Assembly (NCBI RefSeq): GCF_017643475.1
Contig: NZ_JAEPNI010000001.1
Location: forward strand, 620,001 to 684,000
DNA: 64,000 nt
Direction of reading: 5' to 3'
Source: Maricaulis sp.
Lineage (GTDB): Bacteria > Pseudomonadota > Alphaproteobacteria > Caulobacterales > Maricaulaceae
In this document: positions 34,002 through 41,799 of the stretch, piece after piece
How the letters are laid out: the number at the start of each line of letters is the position of its first letter
Numbering within the stretch: the first letter of the stretch is position 1
The notes under the pieces: generated by a model
What the model was told of the DNA's origin: nothing
Seen by the model: the letters and a program-made list of their open reading frames with translations, nothing else
Database searches by the model: none
Translations under genes and position numbers: made by a program

Positions 34002-35039
34002 ATGACCGAGACCCACCTGCCCCATGAAACGGCCGTCCAGGACCGTCTGTTCACCTGCTGGCCCGCTGCGCGCGATTACTGGCCTGCGGCGCTGGAGGAC
34101 GTCTGGCCGGAATACCGCGCCTTTCTGAACCTGGCCGTGGAGCCTGCGCCGAACGGAAGGCGGCTGCCGCTGACCATCCTGGCCTCCACGGGGGAGGCGG
34201 AGGCTTGTGCCCGGGCGGCAATGGGCAATCGTGCCGAGGTTATCCGGCATCCCTATGGGGATGTCTGGACCCGCGATACCGGCCCGGTCTTCCTGCGCCG
34301 GGCTGGGGAGCTGCTCGCAGTGCGCTTCCGCCATAATGGCTGGGGCGGAAAATACCTTTATCCGGGCGATGCCGAGCTAGGCGAGAAGATCGCCGAACTG
34401 GCCGGCGCGCGCATCGTGCCGGTGGATCTGGTCGGTGAGGGCGGTGCGCTGGAGTTTGACGGTGACGGCACCGTCCTGACGACCCGTCAGTGCCTGCTCA
34501 ACTCCAATCGCAATCCCGGGCCGAGCGAGAGCCAGGTCGAGGACCGGCTGAAAAAGGCCCTGGGCATCGAGAAAGTCCTGTGGATCGATGAAGGCATGAT
34601 TGCAGATCATACCGACGGACATATCGACAATATCGTGCGGTTTGTGCGTCCTGGGGTGGTCGTCTGCCAGATGCCGTTCGGAGCGGATGATGAACAGGCG
34701 CGGGTATTCCCCGCCATTCTTCGCCAGCTCCAGACCATGACCGATGCCCGCGGCCGCAGGCTGCAGGTTCACATCATTCCCGGTCCGGGACGGTTTGAGG
34801 ACGAAGACGGTGAGCTGATGCCGGCCAGCTATATGAACTGGGTCATCGGTCCACGGAATATCGTTGTTCCGACCTATGGATCCCAAAGCGAGGGAGCCGC
34901 GCTGCGCATCCTTCGCGGGCTCTTCCGCAATCACAGGATTGTCGGCTCGCGATCTGACGCTATTCTAACTGGCGGGGGGGCGTTTCATTGCGTGACGTGT
35001 CACGTCCCGGGAGGTCCGGAGTGTTTCGAACAGGCATAG
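34002..35039 (+). CDS. aguA: Agmatine deiminase
   Basis: This 345-residue enzyme converts agmatine to N-carbamoylputrescine and ammonia. It belongs to the peptidyl-arginine-deiminase superfamily: VWTRDTGPVFL supplies Asp contacts, DHTDGHIDN the catalytic His/Asp, and GGGAFHCVTCHVPGG the nucleophilic Cys near the C-terminus. The start ATG is at 34002. A serine-hydrolase gene overlaps its end by 19 bases and aguB follows, so the agmatine-to-putrescine route is encoded here. Arginine decarboxylase is not in the window. Confidence 0.92.
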   Translation: MTETHLPHETAVQDRLFTCWPAARDYWPAALEDVWPEYRAFLNLAVEPAPNGRRLPLTILASTGEAEACARAAMGNRAEVIRHPYGDVWTRDTGPVFLRRAGELLAVRFRHNGWGGKYLYPGDAELGEKIAELAGARIVPVDLVGEGGALEFDGDGTVLTTRQCLLNSNRNPGPSESQVEDRLKKALGIEKVLWIDEGMIADHTDGHIDNIVRFVRPGVVVCQMPFGADDEQARVFPAILRQLQTMTDARGRRLQVHIIPGPGRFEDEDGELMPASYMNWVIGPRNIVVPTYGSQSEGAALRILRGLFRNHRIVGSRSDAILTGGGAFHCVTCHVPGGPECFEQA

Positions 35040-36178
35040 CCCTTGTCGCATTCATGAGTTTTGGCGTGTCCGCACTGGCGGATGACGCTGCTGTGCGCAG
35101 TTTCGACTATCTCGACGCGGTCGAGGCCCAGTTCGCGCGCGCCATCGCAGACCAGCGCATCGTCGGCCTGGCGGCTGCCGTGATCGAGAATGGCGAACCG
35201 GTCCTGATCTATACCCACGGCGAGTCTGCCGCGGGCAGTGGCGAGGCGGTGACGCCGGAAACCATGTTTCGCGCAGCTTCGGTATCCAAGACCTTCACCG
35301 GCACGCTGATGGCGATGTTGGAAGCCGAAGGTCAGCTCGATCTCAGCGCTCCGGTGCCGGAAAGCGTGATGAACCTGCAGGGCAATCGCGCGCCGACCAT
35401 CGAGGAAGTGCTGAGCCATCGCACCGGCCTGCCACCGAATGCCTATGACAATATCCTGGAAGCGGGGCGCGATGTTGATGATGTACGCGAACGGCTTGCA
35501 GGCGTTGATCTCATCTGTCCCGTTGGCAGTTGTTACACCTATCAGAACGTCGCCTTTTCCTCGGTTGAGGGTATTGTCGAGGCGACAATTGGCCAGCCCT
35601 ATTCCACATTGCTCGACCAGGCCTTGTTTGACCGTATCGGCCTGCCCAGTGCCAGTGTCGGTACGTCAGCCCTTCAGACGGAGGACAGCTGGGCTGCACC
35701 GCATCGCGGCTGGCGCCGGGGAAGTAATCGCGCCGGCGACCCGGACACGCATTACGACAATGTGCCCTCGGCAGCCGGTGTGAACCTCTCTCTCATGGAC
35801 ATGATCGCCTGGGCCCAGGCGCATCTGGGGTCACGACCGGGCTTGTCCGAGGATGTGCGGGAACGCGCGCATTCGCGGCTGACCGAAACACGTCGGGAAA
35901 CGCGCCGGCTTGGCGCCCTGTCGGATCGAGTCTCCAATACCTGGTACGGGCTGGGCTGGCGCATCTATGATTGGGGGGACCGCACCCTGGTGCTTCATTC
36001 CGGATATCTTTCAGGGTATGGGGCACAGATCGTGATGGAGCCGGAGACTGGCTTTGCCTTTGTCGCGCTGTGGAATTCCGACAATCGCCCGGCCTGGTGG
36101 CTGTGGCCGGTGGTGATGGATTTGCGCACCGGGCAGAGTGACGGATCTCGCTGGCTCGACCGTTTTGACGAGGGCTAG
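35021..36178 (+). CDS. Class-C beta-lactamase-like serine hydrolase, exported
   Basis: The 385-residue protein is read from GTG 35021, which has GGGAGG 6 bases upstream. This start gives a clean signal peptide (FRTGIALVAFMSFGVSALA). The family motifs are SVSK (nucleophile Ser in FRAASVSKTFTGTL) and a YQN triad (CYTYQNVAFS). A late LVLHSGYLSGYG holds the HSG in place of KTG, as in esterase/D-peptidase members. It sits between aguA and aguB, overlapping the former by 19 bases. Its link to agmatine metabolism is unexplained. Confidence 0.82.
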   Translation: MFRTGIALVAFMSFGVSALADDAAVRSFDYLDAVEAQFARAIADQRIVGLAAAVIENGEPVLIYTHGESAAGSGEAVTPETMFRAASVSKTFTGTLMAMLEAEGQLDLSAPVPESVMNLQGNRAPTIEEVLSHRTGLPPNAYDNILEAGRDVDDVRERLAGVDLICPVGSCYTYQNVAFSSVEGIVEATIGQPYSTLLDQALFDRIGLPSASVGTSALQTEDSWAAPHRGWRRGSNRAGDPDTHYDNVPSAAGVNLSLMDMIAWAQAHLGSRPGLSEDVRERAHSRLTETRRETRRLGALSDRVSNTWYGLGWRIYDWGDRTLVLHSGYLSGYGAQIVMEPETGFAFVALWNSDNRPAWWLWPVVMDLRTGQSDGSRWLDRFDEG

Positions 36179-36181
36179 ATA

Positions 36182-37033
36182 GTGGGCGCAACCATTTCTG
36201 TCGCCGTATTGCAGGCGGCATTTGGCGAGGACATTCAGGCCAATATTGCCACAATAGATCGTCTGGCGCGTGACGCTGCAGCCGCGGGCGCGCAGGTCAT
36301 CCTGCCGCCGGAATTGTTCCAGGGACCGTATTTCTGCAAGATTCAGGAAGAGGAGCACTTCGCGCTGGCCTCGCCTGCTGACGAACATCCGTGCGTCCTG
36401 ACGCTGGCACCGCTGGCTAGGGAGCTCGGTGTCGTCATTCCGGTGTCCATCTTCGAGAAGGACGGGCCGAACTACTACAACTCGGTGGTGATGCTGGATG
36501 CGGACGGTGGTGTGCTTGGCACCTATCGCAAGAGCCATATCCCCGACGGGCCGGGCTACCAGGAAAAGTTCTACTTCCGCCCCGGTGACACCGGTTTCAA
36601 GGTCTGGAACACGGCGTTCGGGCGAATTGGTGTGGGCATTTGCTGGGACCAGTGGTTCCCGGAAGCAGCACGTGTGATGACCCTTCAGGGCGCGGAATTG
36701 CTGCTCTATCCTACCGCGATCGGTTCGGAGCCCCAGGACGAGAGTCTGGAGACTTCCGCGCGCTGGCGGCGTGCGATGCAGGGGCATGCCGTGTCCAACG
36801 TCATTCCGGTGGCCGCGGCCAACCGGGTTGGTGATGAGGATGGTCAGCTGTTCTACGGAACCTCGTTCATCTGTGACCATACAGGCGAGGTGATGGTGGA
36901 ATTGGATCGTGAAGAGACGGATTTCAGACTGTGGTCGTTTGATCGCGTCGAAGTCGAACGTGACCGGGCTGCGTGGGGCTTTTTCCGCGATCGTCGTACC
37001 GATCTCTACAGCGATTACTTCAAGCCGGCCTGA
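36182..37033 (+). CDS. aguB: N-carbamoylputrescine amidohydrolase
   Basis: This 283-residue nitrilase-superfamily enzyme cleaves N-carbamoylputrescine to putrescine, CO2 and ammonia. The catalytic triad is visible: Glu in ILPPELFQGPYF, Lys in YRKSHIPDGPGYQEK and Cys in GVGICWDQWFPE. The start is GTG 36182, 3 bases after the serine hydrolase stop, with only a weak GAGGG site. Together with aguA it completes the agmatine route to putrescine. The end overlaps the convergent small membrane gene by 19 bases. Confidence 0.9.
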   Translation: MGATISVAVLQAAFGEDIQANIATIDRLARDAAAAGAQVILPPELFQGPYFCKIQEEEHFALASPADEHPCVLTLAPLARELGVVIPVSIFEKDGPNYYNSVVMLDADGGVLGTYRKSHIPDGPGYQEKFYFRPGDTGFKVWNTAFGRIGVGICWDQWFPEAARVMTLQGAELLLYPTAIGSEPQDESLETSARWRRAMQGHAVSNVIPVAAANRVGDEDGQLFYGTSFICDHTGEVMVELDREETDFRLWSFDRVEVERDRAAWGFFRDRRTDLYSDYFKPA

Positions 37034-37221
37034 TCGGCCTCGCGCGAGAGTATCGTATTTCCCGGAAGTGAAAATGCCAGCAGGATGGCGACGGCAATGG
37101 ACGGCCAGGCAAAGGCGATGGCCTGATCGGTCTGTCCCTGGGTGAGTGCAAGTGCTGATGCCGTGAAACCGGTTGCAGCCAAGGCTGCAGCGGCGAGCAT
37201 TATTGTGAATCGAATGACCAT
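37015..37221 (-). CDS. Small two-helix membrane protein
   Basis: A 68-residue product starts at ATG 37221, preceded by GGGAGG with a 5-base spacer, the main reason to accept it. It has two hydrophobic segments, FTIMLAAAALAATGFTASAL and AFAWPSIAVAILLAFSL, joined by a polar loop (TQGQTDQ). The short tail is polar. No family is recognised. Its 3' end overlaps aguB, which is read from the other strand. Confidence 0.6.
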   Translation of the reverse strand: MVIRFTIMLAAAALAATGFTASALALTQGQTDQAIAFAWPSIAVAILLAFSLPGNTILSREADQAGLK

Positions 37222-37361
37222 CCAGTCCTCCCAATCCCCGCTCTGTTATTGCCGTCCCTCAGCTCGTTAAGCATCGCACACGGGGATGAACGACTCCTTA
37301 TTCCCAATTGATGAAAGTGCTTTGTTTAATGAAGTTTCCTCGTTCTAAACGGGAGAAAGTC

Positions 37362-37904
37362 ATGAACAGGAATGGAATCAGATGTTTGTTGGTCGCGGTA
37401 TCCGCAGCTGGTTTGGCGAGTGTTGTTGCGGTGTCAGCTGTTAACGCGCAGGAAGCTGAAAGCACCCGTCCCGCAGAGGCGCTAGGCTGGATGCAGGGGC
37501 AATGGCAGGGCGAGGGCTGGATCATCGATCGCGGTGGCGAGCGCCGGACCTTTACTGTCGATGAAAGCGTGCGTGCGGCAGCGCAGGGGCATGTCCTGCA
37601 GATCCATGGCGTGGGCCGGTCTGACGGCCGCGTCATTCATGATGCAGCGGGTTTTGTCACCGCCGGTGCTGACGGATTCGAGATGCAGGCTGTGAACATG
37701 TACGGCCAGGCGCTTACCGCCCCGATGCAGGTCACCGACAACGGCTTCGCATGGCAGTTGCCAATGGGTGATTACGGCCGCGTCGAGTATGTCGCCGAAT
37801 ATGATGGCGAACACTGGATCGAGACGGGATCATGGTGCCCGACCGGCGGCGAGTGCATGCAGAATTTCCGCATGCAGCTCACACGCACGGGCGCCGTCGA
37901 CTAG
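37362..37904 (+). CDS. Exported protein of unknown function (small beta-rich domain)
   Basis: The 180-residue product starts at ATG 37362 after GGGAGAAA. The signal peptide (CLLVAVSAAGLASVVAVSA) is cleaved probably after VNAQ. The mature domain contains LGWMQGQWQGEGWIIDRGG, YVAEYDGEHWIETGSW and a Cys pair (SWCPTGGECMQ). The alternation suggests a small lipocalin-like or DUF1579-like barrel, but I cannot assign it. The stop overlaps the stop of the convergent marC-family gene by 4 bases. Confidence 0.65.
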   Translation: MNRNGIRCLLVAVSAAGLASVVAVSAVNAQEAESTRPAEALGWMQGQWQGEGWIIDRGGERRTFTVDESVRAAAQGHVLQIHGVGRSDGRVIHDAAGFVTAGADGFEMQAVNMYGQALTAPMQVTDNGFAWQLPMGDYGRVEYVAEYDGEHWIETGSWCPTGGECMQNFRMQLTRTGAVD

Positions 37905-38578
37905 GACAGTACGGAGACGGCGATGTGTGCGCCGCCTTCCAGCAGGCCGCCGCGAATGCCATCAAAGATAAATTGGGCGGCCAGAGCGGCGAGGATCACA
38001 CCGAGAATTCGGGTGATCATCGCTGCAATGCTGTCGCCGATGAAGCGCATGATCGGGCCGATCGCCAGGAAGATGACCAGACAGAGCAGCAGGTTGATGC
38101 CCGCGCTGCCGAGAATGACGGCCTTGCTCAGCAGGCCGGAATTGGCCGGGTCCGACATCAGCAGCATCATGGTGGCGATGGAGCCCGGGCCGGCCAGCAT
38201 CGGGATCGCCATCGGAAAGACGGAGATATCTTCGTGGGTGCCCGGAATGGTGTCGTCTTCCTCGGAGAGCTTCTCCGCGCGTTCTTCACGACGCTCCGTT
38301 CGCTTCTCGAAGATCATTTCCAGCGCCATCATGAACAGCAACACGCCACCCGCTGCGCGGAAGGCGTCGAGACTGATATGCAGCGCACCCAGCAACCATC
38401 CCCCGATCAGTGCAAAGCCCAGAAGGACGCCGGTCGCGATCACCACGGACTTGATCGCCATGGCGCGGCGGTGTTCGTTCGATGAACCATTGGTCAGCGC
38501 GCCAAATATTGGCGCGACGCCGGGCGGGTCGATGGCGACGAAGAATGTCACGAAAGCGGTGGTGAAAAGTTCGATCAT
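37901..38578 (-). CDS. MarC-family integral membrane protein
   Basis: The 225-residue protein starts MIELFTTAFVTFFVAIDPPG with the DPPG/VAPIF motif typical of MarC. It has about six hydrophobic helices, with AGPGSIATMMLLM in the middle. A charged loop (FEKRTERREERAEKLSEE) sits between helices 3 and 4. MarC proteins have no proven transport substrate despite the historical name. The start at ATG 38578 is preceded by AGGA. It is transcribed in the same direction as the polyamine operon upstream, but an inverted repeat separates them. Confidence 0.88.
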   Translation of the reverse strand: MIELFTTAFVTFFVAIDPPGVAPIFGALTNGSSNEHRRAMAIKSVVIATGVLLGFALIGGWLLGALHISLDAFRAAGGVLLFMMALEMIFEKRTERREERAEKLSEEDDTIPGTHEDISVFPMAIPMLAGPGSIATMMLLMSDPANSGLLSKAVILGSAGINLLLCLVIFLAIGPIMRFIGDSIAAMITRILGVILAALAAQFIFDGIRGGLLEGGAHIAVSVLS

Positions 38579-38650
38579 GGCAAGTGTCCTGTTCCAAGGC
38601 CCGCATATCGCTGGAACCATGCAAGGTCACGCACAATTTTATGATCGGGG

Positions 38651-38687
38651 TGCAAATCATCCATGCATTAACGCATGGATGATTGCA
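38651..38687. repeat. Long inverted repeat between speE and the marC-family gene
   Basis: Left arm TGCAAATCATCCATGC (38651-38666) and right arm GCATGGATGATTGCA (38673-38687) pair over 15 bases with one bulged A, around ATTAAC. It lies just after the speE stop. It lacks a real T-run, so it could be a weak terminator, an RNA-processing hairpin or an operator for the marC-family gene. Confidence 0.6.
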
Positions 38688-38693
38688 AAAGGG

Positions 38694-39578
38694 CTAGCGT
38701 TTTAGCAGTGCTTCGAGTGACCGAGGCAGGGCGAATGCTCCGCGGTGTACGGCCGGGCTGTAATAGCGCGTGTCGATGTCGAGCGCTGCAAAGCGCTCCT
38801 CGACAACGCCGGCAGCAGGAGCGATGCGGCTTTCATCATCGGTTGCGAAACCAAGCGTCATCACACCGCCGGAGAACGTCGGCACGGTGATGGCGTAGAA
38901 GCCGTGGTGCTTGAAGATGCGCGAGAAGTACTCCGACGTGTTCTCGACGACGTCGGAATGCACCGAAGCCAGGCCCGACTGGGTGACCAGGATGCCGCCC
39001 TTGGCCAAGCGCCCGTGACAGGACGCGTAGAATTCCTCGGTGAACAACACGGCACTCGGACCGACCGGGTCGGAACTGTCGATGATGATCAGGTCGAACA
39101 GCTCGTCGCCTGTCTTCATGTAATCGACGCCGTCGACAATCTTGATCTCCACACGACTGTCATCAAAGGAGCCGTTGGAAACTTCCGGCAGCCATTTGCG
39201 CGAGAACGTGATGACGTCTTCATCGATCTCGGCGAGCACGATGCGTTCAACGCCGGGATGGCGCTGGATTTCGCGCATGGCGCCACCATCACCACCGCCC
39301 ACGATCAGCACGGATCTCGCTGAGCCGTGCGCCAGCAGCGGCACATGCGTGACCATTTCGTGATAGATGAACTCGTCGGACATGGAGACCTGGACTAGGC
39401 CATCGATGGCCAGCACGCGGCCATGGGTCTCATTGTCGAACAGGATCAGGTGCTGGAGGTCGGAGTCCTCGGCATAGATCAGCTCGTCGACCCGCAGGCT
39501 GTTGCCGACAGACGGGGTCAGGCTTTCCTTGAACCAGAGCTGGCCCTCATCATCCTTGAAGCAATACCTCGGGATCAT
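38694..39578 (-). CDS. speE: Spermidine synthase
   Basis: This 294-residue aminopropyltransferase joins putrescine and decarboxylated SAM into spermidine. The SAM-site motif LIVGGGDGGAMREI lies near residue 95. IIIDSSDPVGPSAVLFTEEF provides the catalytic Asp region. QSGLASVHSDV is another family block. Its ATG overlaps the speD stop by 4 bases, so the substrate-producing enzyme is co-translated. It is the third gene of the speC-speD-speE operon. Confidence 0.94.
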   Translation of the reverse strand: MIPRYCFKDDEGQLWFKESLTPSVGNSLRVDELIYAEDSDLQHLILFDNETHGRVLAIDGLVQVSMSDEFIYHEMVTHVPLLAHGSARSVLIVGGGDGGAMREIQRHPGVERIVLAEIDEDVITFSRKWLPEVSNGSFDDSRVEIKIVDGVDYMKTGDELFDLIIIDSSDPVGPSAVLFTEEFYASCHGRLAKGGILVTQSGLASVHSDVVENTSEYFSRIFKHHGFYAITVPTFSGGVMTLGFATDDESRIAPAAGVVEERFAALDIDTRYYSPAVHRGAFALPRSLEALLKR

Positions 39579-39997
39579 GCGCCTTCACCCCGCAGGACTT
39601 CCGTGACACGGGCCTCGCCGGCCTGGAAGGCGGCCTTGAGGATGGCAACAGCCTTTTGCGGCTGGGCATCCCCGCACATGAAGACGTCAAACGCCGCATA
39701 GTTGCGTTCCGGCCAGGTGTGGACAGAGATGTGGCTCTCGGCCAGGACCGCAACGCCGGAAATACCGCCATTGGGTTCAAACACATGGGTGTGAATGTGC
39801 AGCAGGGTAGCGCCACATTCTTTCACACAGTCATGCATGGCCTGGCGAATGACACCGTCATTGTTCAGGTCATAGGCGTCAATCAGGTCAATGATCAGGT
39901 GACGGCCGGCAACTTCCTTGCCGTCGACCATGATGAAGTGATCGGCAGCCTCTTCGGCCGTCTCACGCGGGATATCGATCGTGGAAATCATGTTCAT
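39575..39997 (-). CDS. speD: S-adenosylmethionine decarboxylase proenzyme
   Basis: This 140-residue pyruvoyl enzyme of the short bacterial type has the autocleavage site ESHISVHTWPE, in which the first Ser becomes the pyruvoyl group. CGATLLHIHTHVFEPNGGISG and FDVFMCG hold the conserved His and Cys. It supplies decarboxylated SAM to SpeE. The ATG at 39997 overlaps the speC stop (ATGA). Length is slightly longer than the roughly 120 residues common in this class because of about 25 N-terminal residues. Confidence 0.94.
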   Translation of the reverse strand: MNMISTIDIPRETAEEAADHFIMVDGKEVAGRHLIIDLIDAYDLNNDGVIRQAMHDCVKECGATLLHIHTHVFEPNGGISGVAVLAESHISVHTWPERNYAAFDVFMCGDAQPQKAVAILKAAFQAGEARVTEVLRGEGA

Positions 39998-41196
39998 CGA
40001 GCCAGATCCTTTTCGATGAATGCGCCTTGCGCAGAACGGGTAACAAGATCGCCAAACATTGTGGCGAACGGACTGTCGGAGACTTCGGCGGTTTCATAAG
40101 TGCCAAAGCCGTTGAACTTGGTGGCCAGAGCGGCGCCATAGGCTCCGATCATGCCGACCTCGATGTAATCGCCCTCGCGAATGTCGTCGGGCAGGAGGTT
40201 CGGGCCGGGCAGGGTGTCGATGGAATCGCAGGTCGGACCGAACAGCGTGTAGTCCTCCAGCGTGGCGCTGAAGATGCCGCTGGCGCGCAGGATGCGCATC
40301 GGGAATTTCCAGTCCGCATGCGCTGCATCAAACAGACAGCCATAGGAGCCGTCATTGATGTAGAGCGCCTTGTCCTTGCGCAGATCGACACGGACGACCA
40401 CGGATTCGGCCTCGGCTACGAGGGCCCGGCCGGGTTCACACCACAGCTTGGCATTCTCCAGCACGAGCATGTCCTCGAATGCATCGGTGATGGCATCGAC
40501 AAAACGCTGCATCTCCGGCGGTTCCATGCCCGGATAGACACACGGGAAACCCCCGCCGACGTCGACGATATCCACGGTCACACCCGCCTGGACGATCAGC
40601 CGGGAGGCTTCAAGCATGGCGGCGCGATACGCAATCGGTTCCATACACTGGCTGCCGATATGGAAGCTGACACCGAGTTCCAGCGCGTGTTCGCGGGAGG
40701 CGCGGATCAGGTCCGGCCCATCCGTATGCGATACGCCGAACTTTCCGGCGAGCGAGAACAGCGCGAAATCGCTGGCGACAGCCATGCGGACAACCAGTGT
40801 CAGGTCCTTTGCATGGTCTGTTTCCTCGAGGATCTTCATCAACTCGTCATGCGTGTCGAGCGCGAAGATCTTTACCCCATGATCAAAATAGGCCTTGCGA
40901 ATGGAAAGCCGGCTCTTGATCGGGTGCATGTAGGCCATGCGCGCATCGGGACACCGTCGCGCGACAAGTTCGATCTCTGGCAACGAGGCGACTTCGAAGA
41001 AGTCAGTGCCTGACGCGTACAAACCATCAATCACCCAATCGCTCGGGTTGGCTTTGACGGCGTACAGGACGTCGCCTGGAAAATTCTCCTGGAACCAGCG
41101 GCTAGCTCGGGCCAGACATTCCGGACGTCTTACAACGACCGGGTCTTCTAGGTGCCGTGAGCGGACCAGGTCCAGGGGCGTATGGTACGTGGACAA
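39994..41196 (-). CDS. speC: Ornithine/lysine decarboxylase, alanine-racemase-fold (group IV) type
   Basis: This 400-residue PLP enzyme has the PLP-lysine segment YAVKANPSDWV near residue 48, VDVGGGFPCVYPG near residue 215 and CEPGRALVAEAESV near 265. The C-terminal GPTCDSIDTL holds the substrate-contact Cys/Asp. It should decarboxylate ornithine (possibly also lysine) to putrescine for SpeE. The start is TTG at 41196, since no ATG occurs before the conserved PLP motif. It is placed one base after a short leader ORF, suggesting translational coupling. Confidence 0.9.
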   Translation of the reverse strand: MSTYHTPLDLVRSRHLEDPVVVRRPECLARASRWFQENFPGDVLYAVKANPSDWVIDGLYASGTDFFEVASLPEIELVARRCPDARMAYMHPIKSRLSIRKAYFDHGVKIFALDTHDELMKILEETDHAKDLTLVVRMAVASDFALFSLAGKFGVSHTDGPDLIRASREHALELGVSFHIGSQCMEPIAYRAAMLEASRLIVQAGVTVDIVDVGGGFPCVYPGMEPPEMQRFVDAITDAFEDMLVLENAKLWCEPGRALVAEAESVVVRVDLRKDKALYINDGSYGCLFDAAHADWKFPMRILRASGIFSATLEDYTLFGPTCDSIDTLPGPNLLPDDIREGDYIEVGMIGAYGAALATKFNGFGTYETAEVSDSPFATMFGDLVTRSAQGAFIEKDLAR

Positions 41197-41197
41197 T

Positions 41198-41236
41198 TCA
41201 CGTGACCCCCTGTTGGCAGTTAACCCAATCCGGCAT
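41198..41236 (-). CDS. Candidate 12-residue leader peptide upstream of speC
   Basis: ATG at 41236 encodes MPDWVNCQQGVT and stops one base before the speC TTG. A GGAGG site lies 5 bases upstream of the ATG, stronger than anything directly before the speC start. Its position suggests that ribosomes finishing the leader re-initiate on speC, or that its translation controls speC. It contains no run of Arg or Orn-derived codons. Existence as a translated peptide is inferred. Confidence 0.4.
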   Translation of the reverse strand: MPDWVNCQQGVT

Positions 41237-41272
41237 CGTCGCCTCCGCCGGGTTGCGCGCTACTACTGGCAA

Positions 41273-41331
41273 ATTTTCGGGATGTAAAGTCCGAAAATCG
41301 AAATTTCTGATAACTGGTTGAATTTCCGATT
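41273..41331 (-). promoter_or_regulatory. Mutually exclusive hairpins in the speC leader
   Basis: ATTTTCGG (41273-41280) pairs with CCGAAAAT (41291-41298). AATCGAAATT (41296-41305) pairs with AATTTCCGATT (41321-41331) with one bulge. The two stems share 41296-41298 and cannot both be complete. A third hairpin, ACATTTT-CGC-AAAATGT, lies at 41430-41446. This resembles an attenuator or riboswitch-like leader. The Rfam speF motif of alphaproteobacterial ornithine decarboxylases is a candidate but not verified. Confidence 0.45.
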
Positions 41332-41534
41332 TGGCGCTCGGAAGGGGCACGGCGGCGTCAGAGTTTCTGGCGCCAGCGCAGGGCAAGATAGCCCGCAGGG
41401 GACGGCGCTGACCAGCTGCGGCCGGCGTCACATTTTCGCAAAATGTCTATACGGATTAAAATCTTGCGACTCACTTCCCTGGCGGACCTGGCGTCATCGC
41501 GAGGCCCTGACCGCAGTGTAGCGGATATTCCGGG

Positions 41535-41552
41535 TTGTCACAAAAATTTCAA
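41535..41552 (+). promoter_or_regulatory. Distal Pho-box-like repeat upstream of the ElpS-like gene
   Basis: TTGTCAC-AAAA-ATTTCAA follows the 7-4-7 plan. The first heptamer matches CTGTCAY at 6 of 7, the second at only 4. It is 247 bases before the start codon, so weaker evidence than the proximal array. Confidence 0.35.
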
Positions 41553-41669
41553 AGCACATCGCCGCGGGTTGGGGCGCATTTGCGACCGGAAATGATCACC
41601 CTGTTATAGCAACAACATTCATGGTTATCGGACATTCCGGCACCGCGTCTCCGGGCGTCCCAATTCGGG

Positions 41670-41698
41670 CCGTCATCAATCCATCAAATCAGTGTCAT
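41670..41698 (+). promoter_or_regulatory. Triple Pho-box-like array upstream of the ElpS-like lipoprotein gene
   Basis: The heptamers CCGTCAT (41670), CCATCAA (41681) and GTGTCAT (41692) are exactly 11 bp apart. A weaker fourth copy, GCGTAAC, starts at 41703. Tandem heptamers at 11-bp phase are how PhoB dimers line up on DNA. The array ends 101 bases before the ATG, close to the spacing at the 30570 receptor. Confidence 0.5.
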
Positions 41699-41799
41699 TC
41701 AGGCGTAACAAAGCTGGGTTTTATCGCCGCCCCAAGTGGTGGCGCCCCCTCACGACGGGACGTCACCTCGGGTGATTTTGTCCTTTTTGGGGGTCTTCA

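Larger units (their letters stand above)
41197..41799. other. 603-base intergenic region between divergent speC and the ElpS-like gene
   Basis: The left half, about 41197-41450, appears to be the speC leader with a short ORF and hairpins. The right half, about 41520-41799, holds two Pho-box-like sites upstream of the lipoprotein gene. No longer convincing protein gene is present in either direction, and no tRNA-like structure was seen. Confidence 0.6.

Noticed and set aside
41281-41521. Short open frames in the speC/ElpS-like intergenic region, including one starting at 41318
   Set aside because: They lack ribosome sites and protein-like composition; the region is better explained as leader and promoter DNA.
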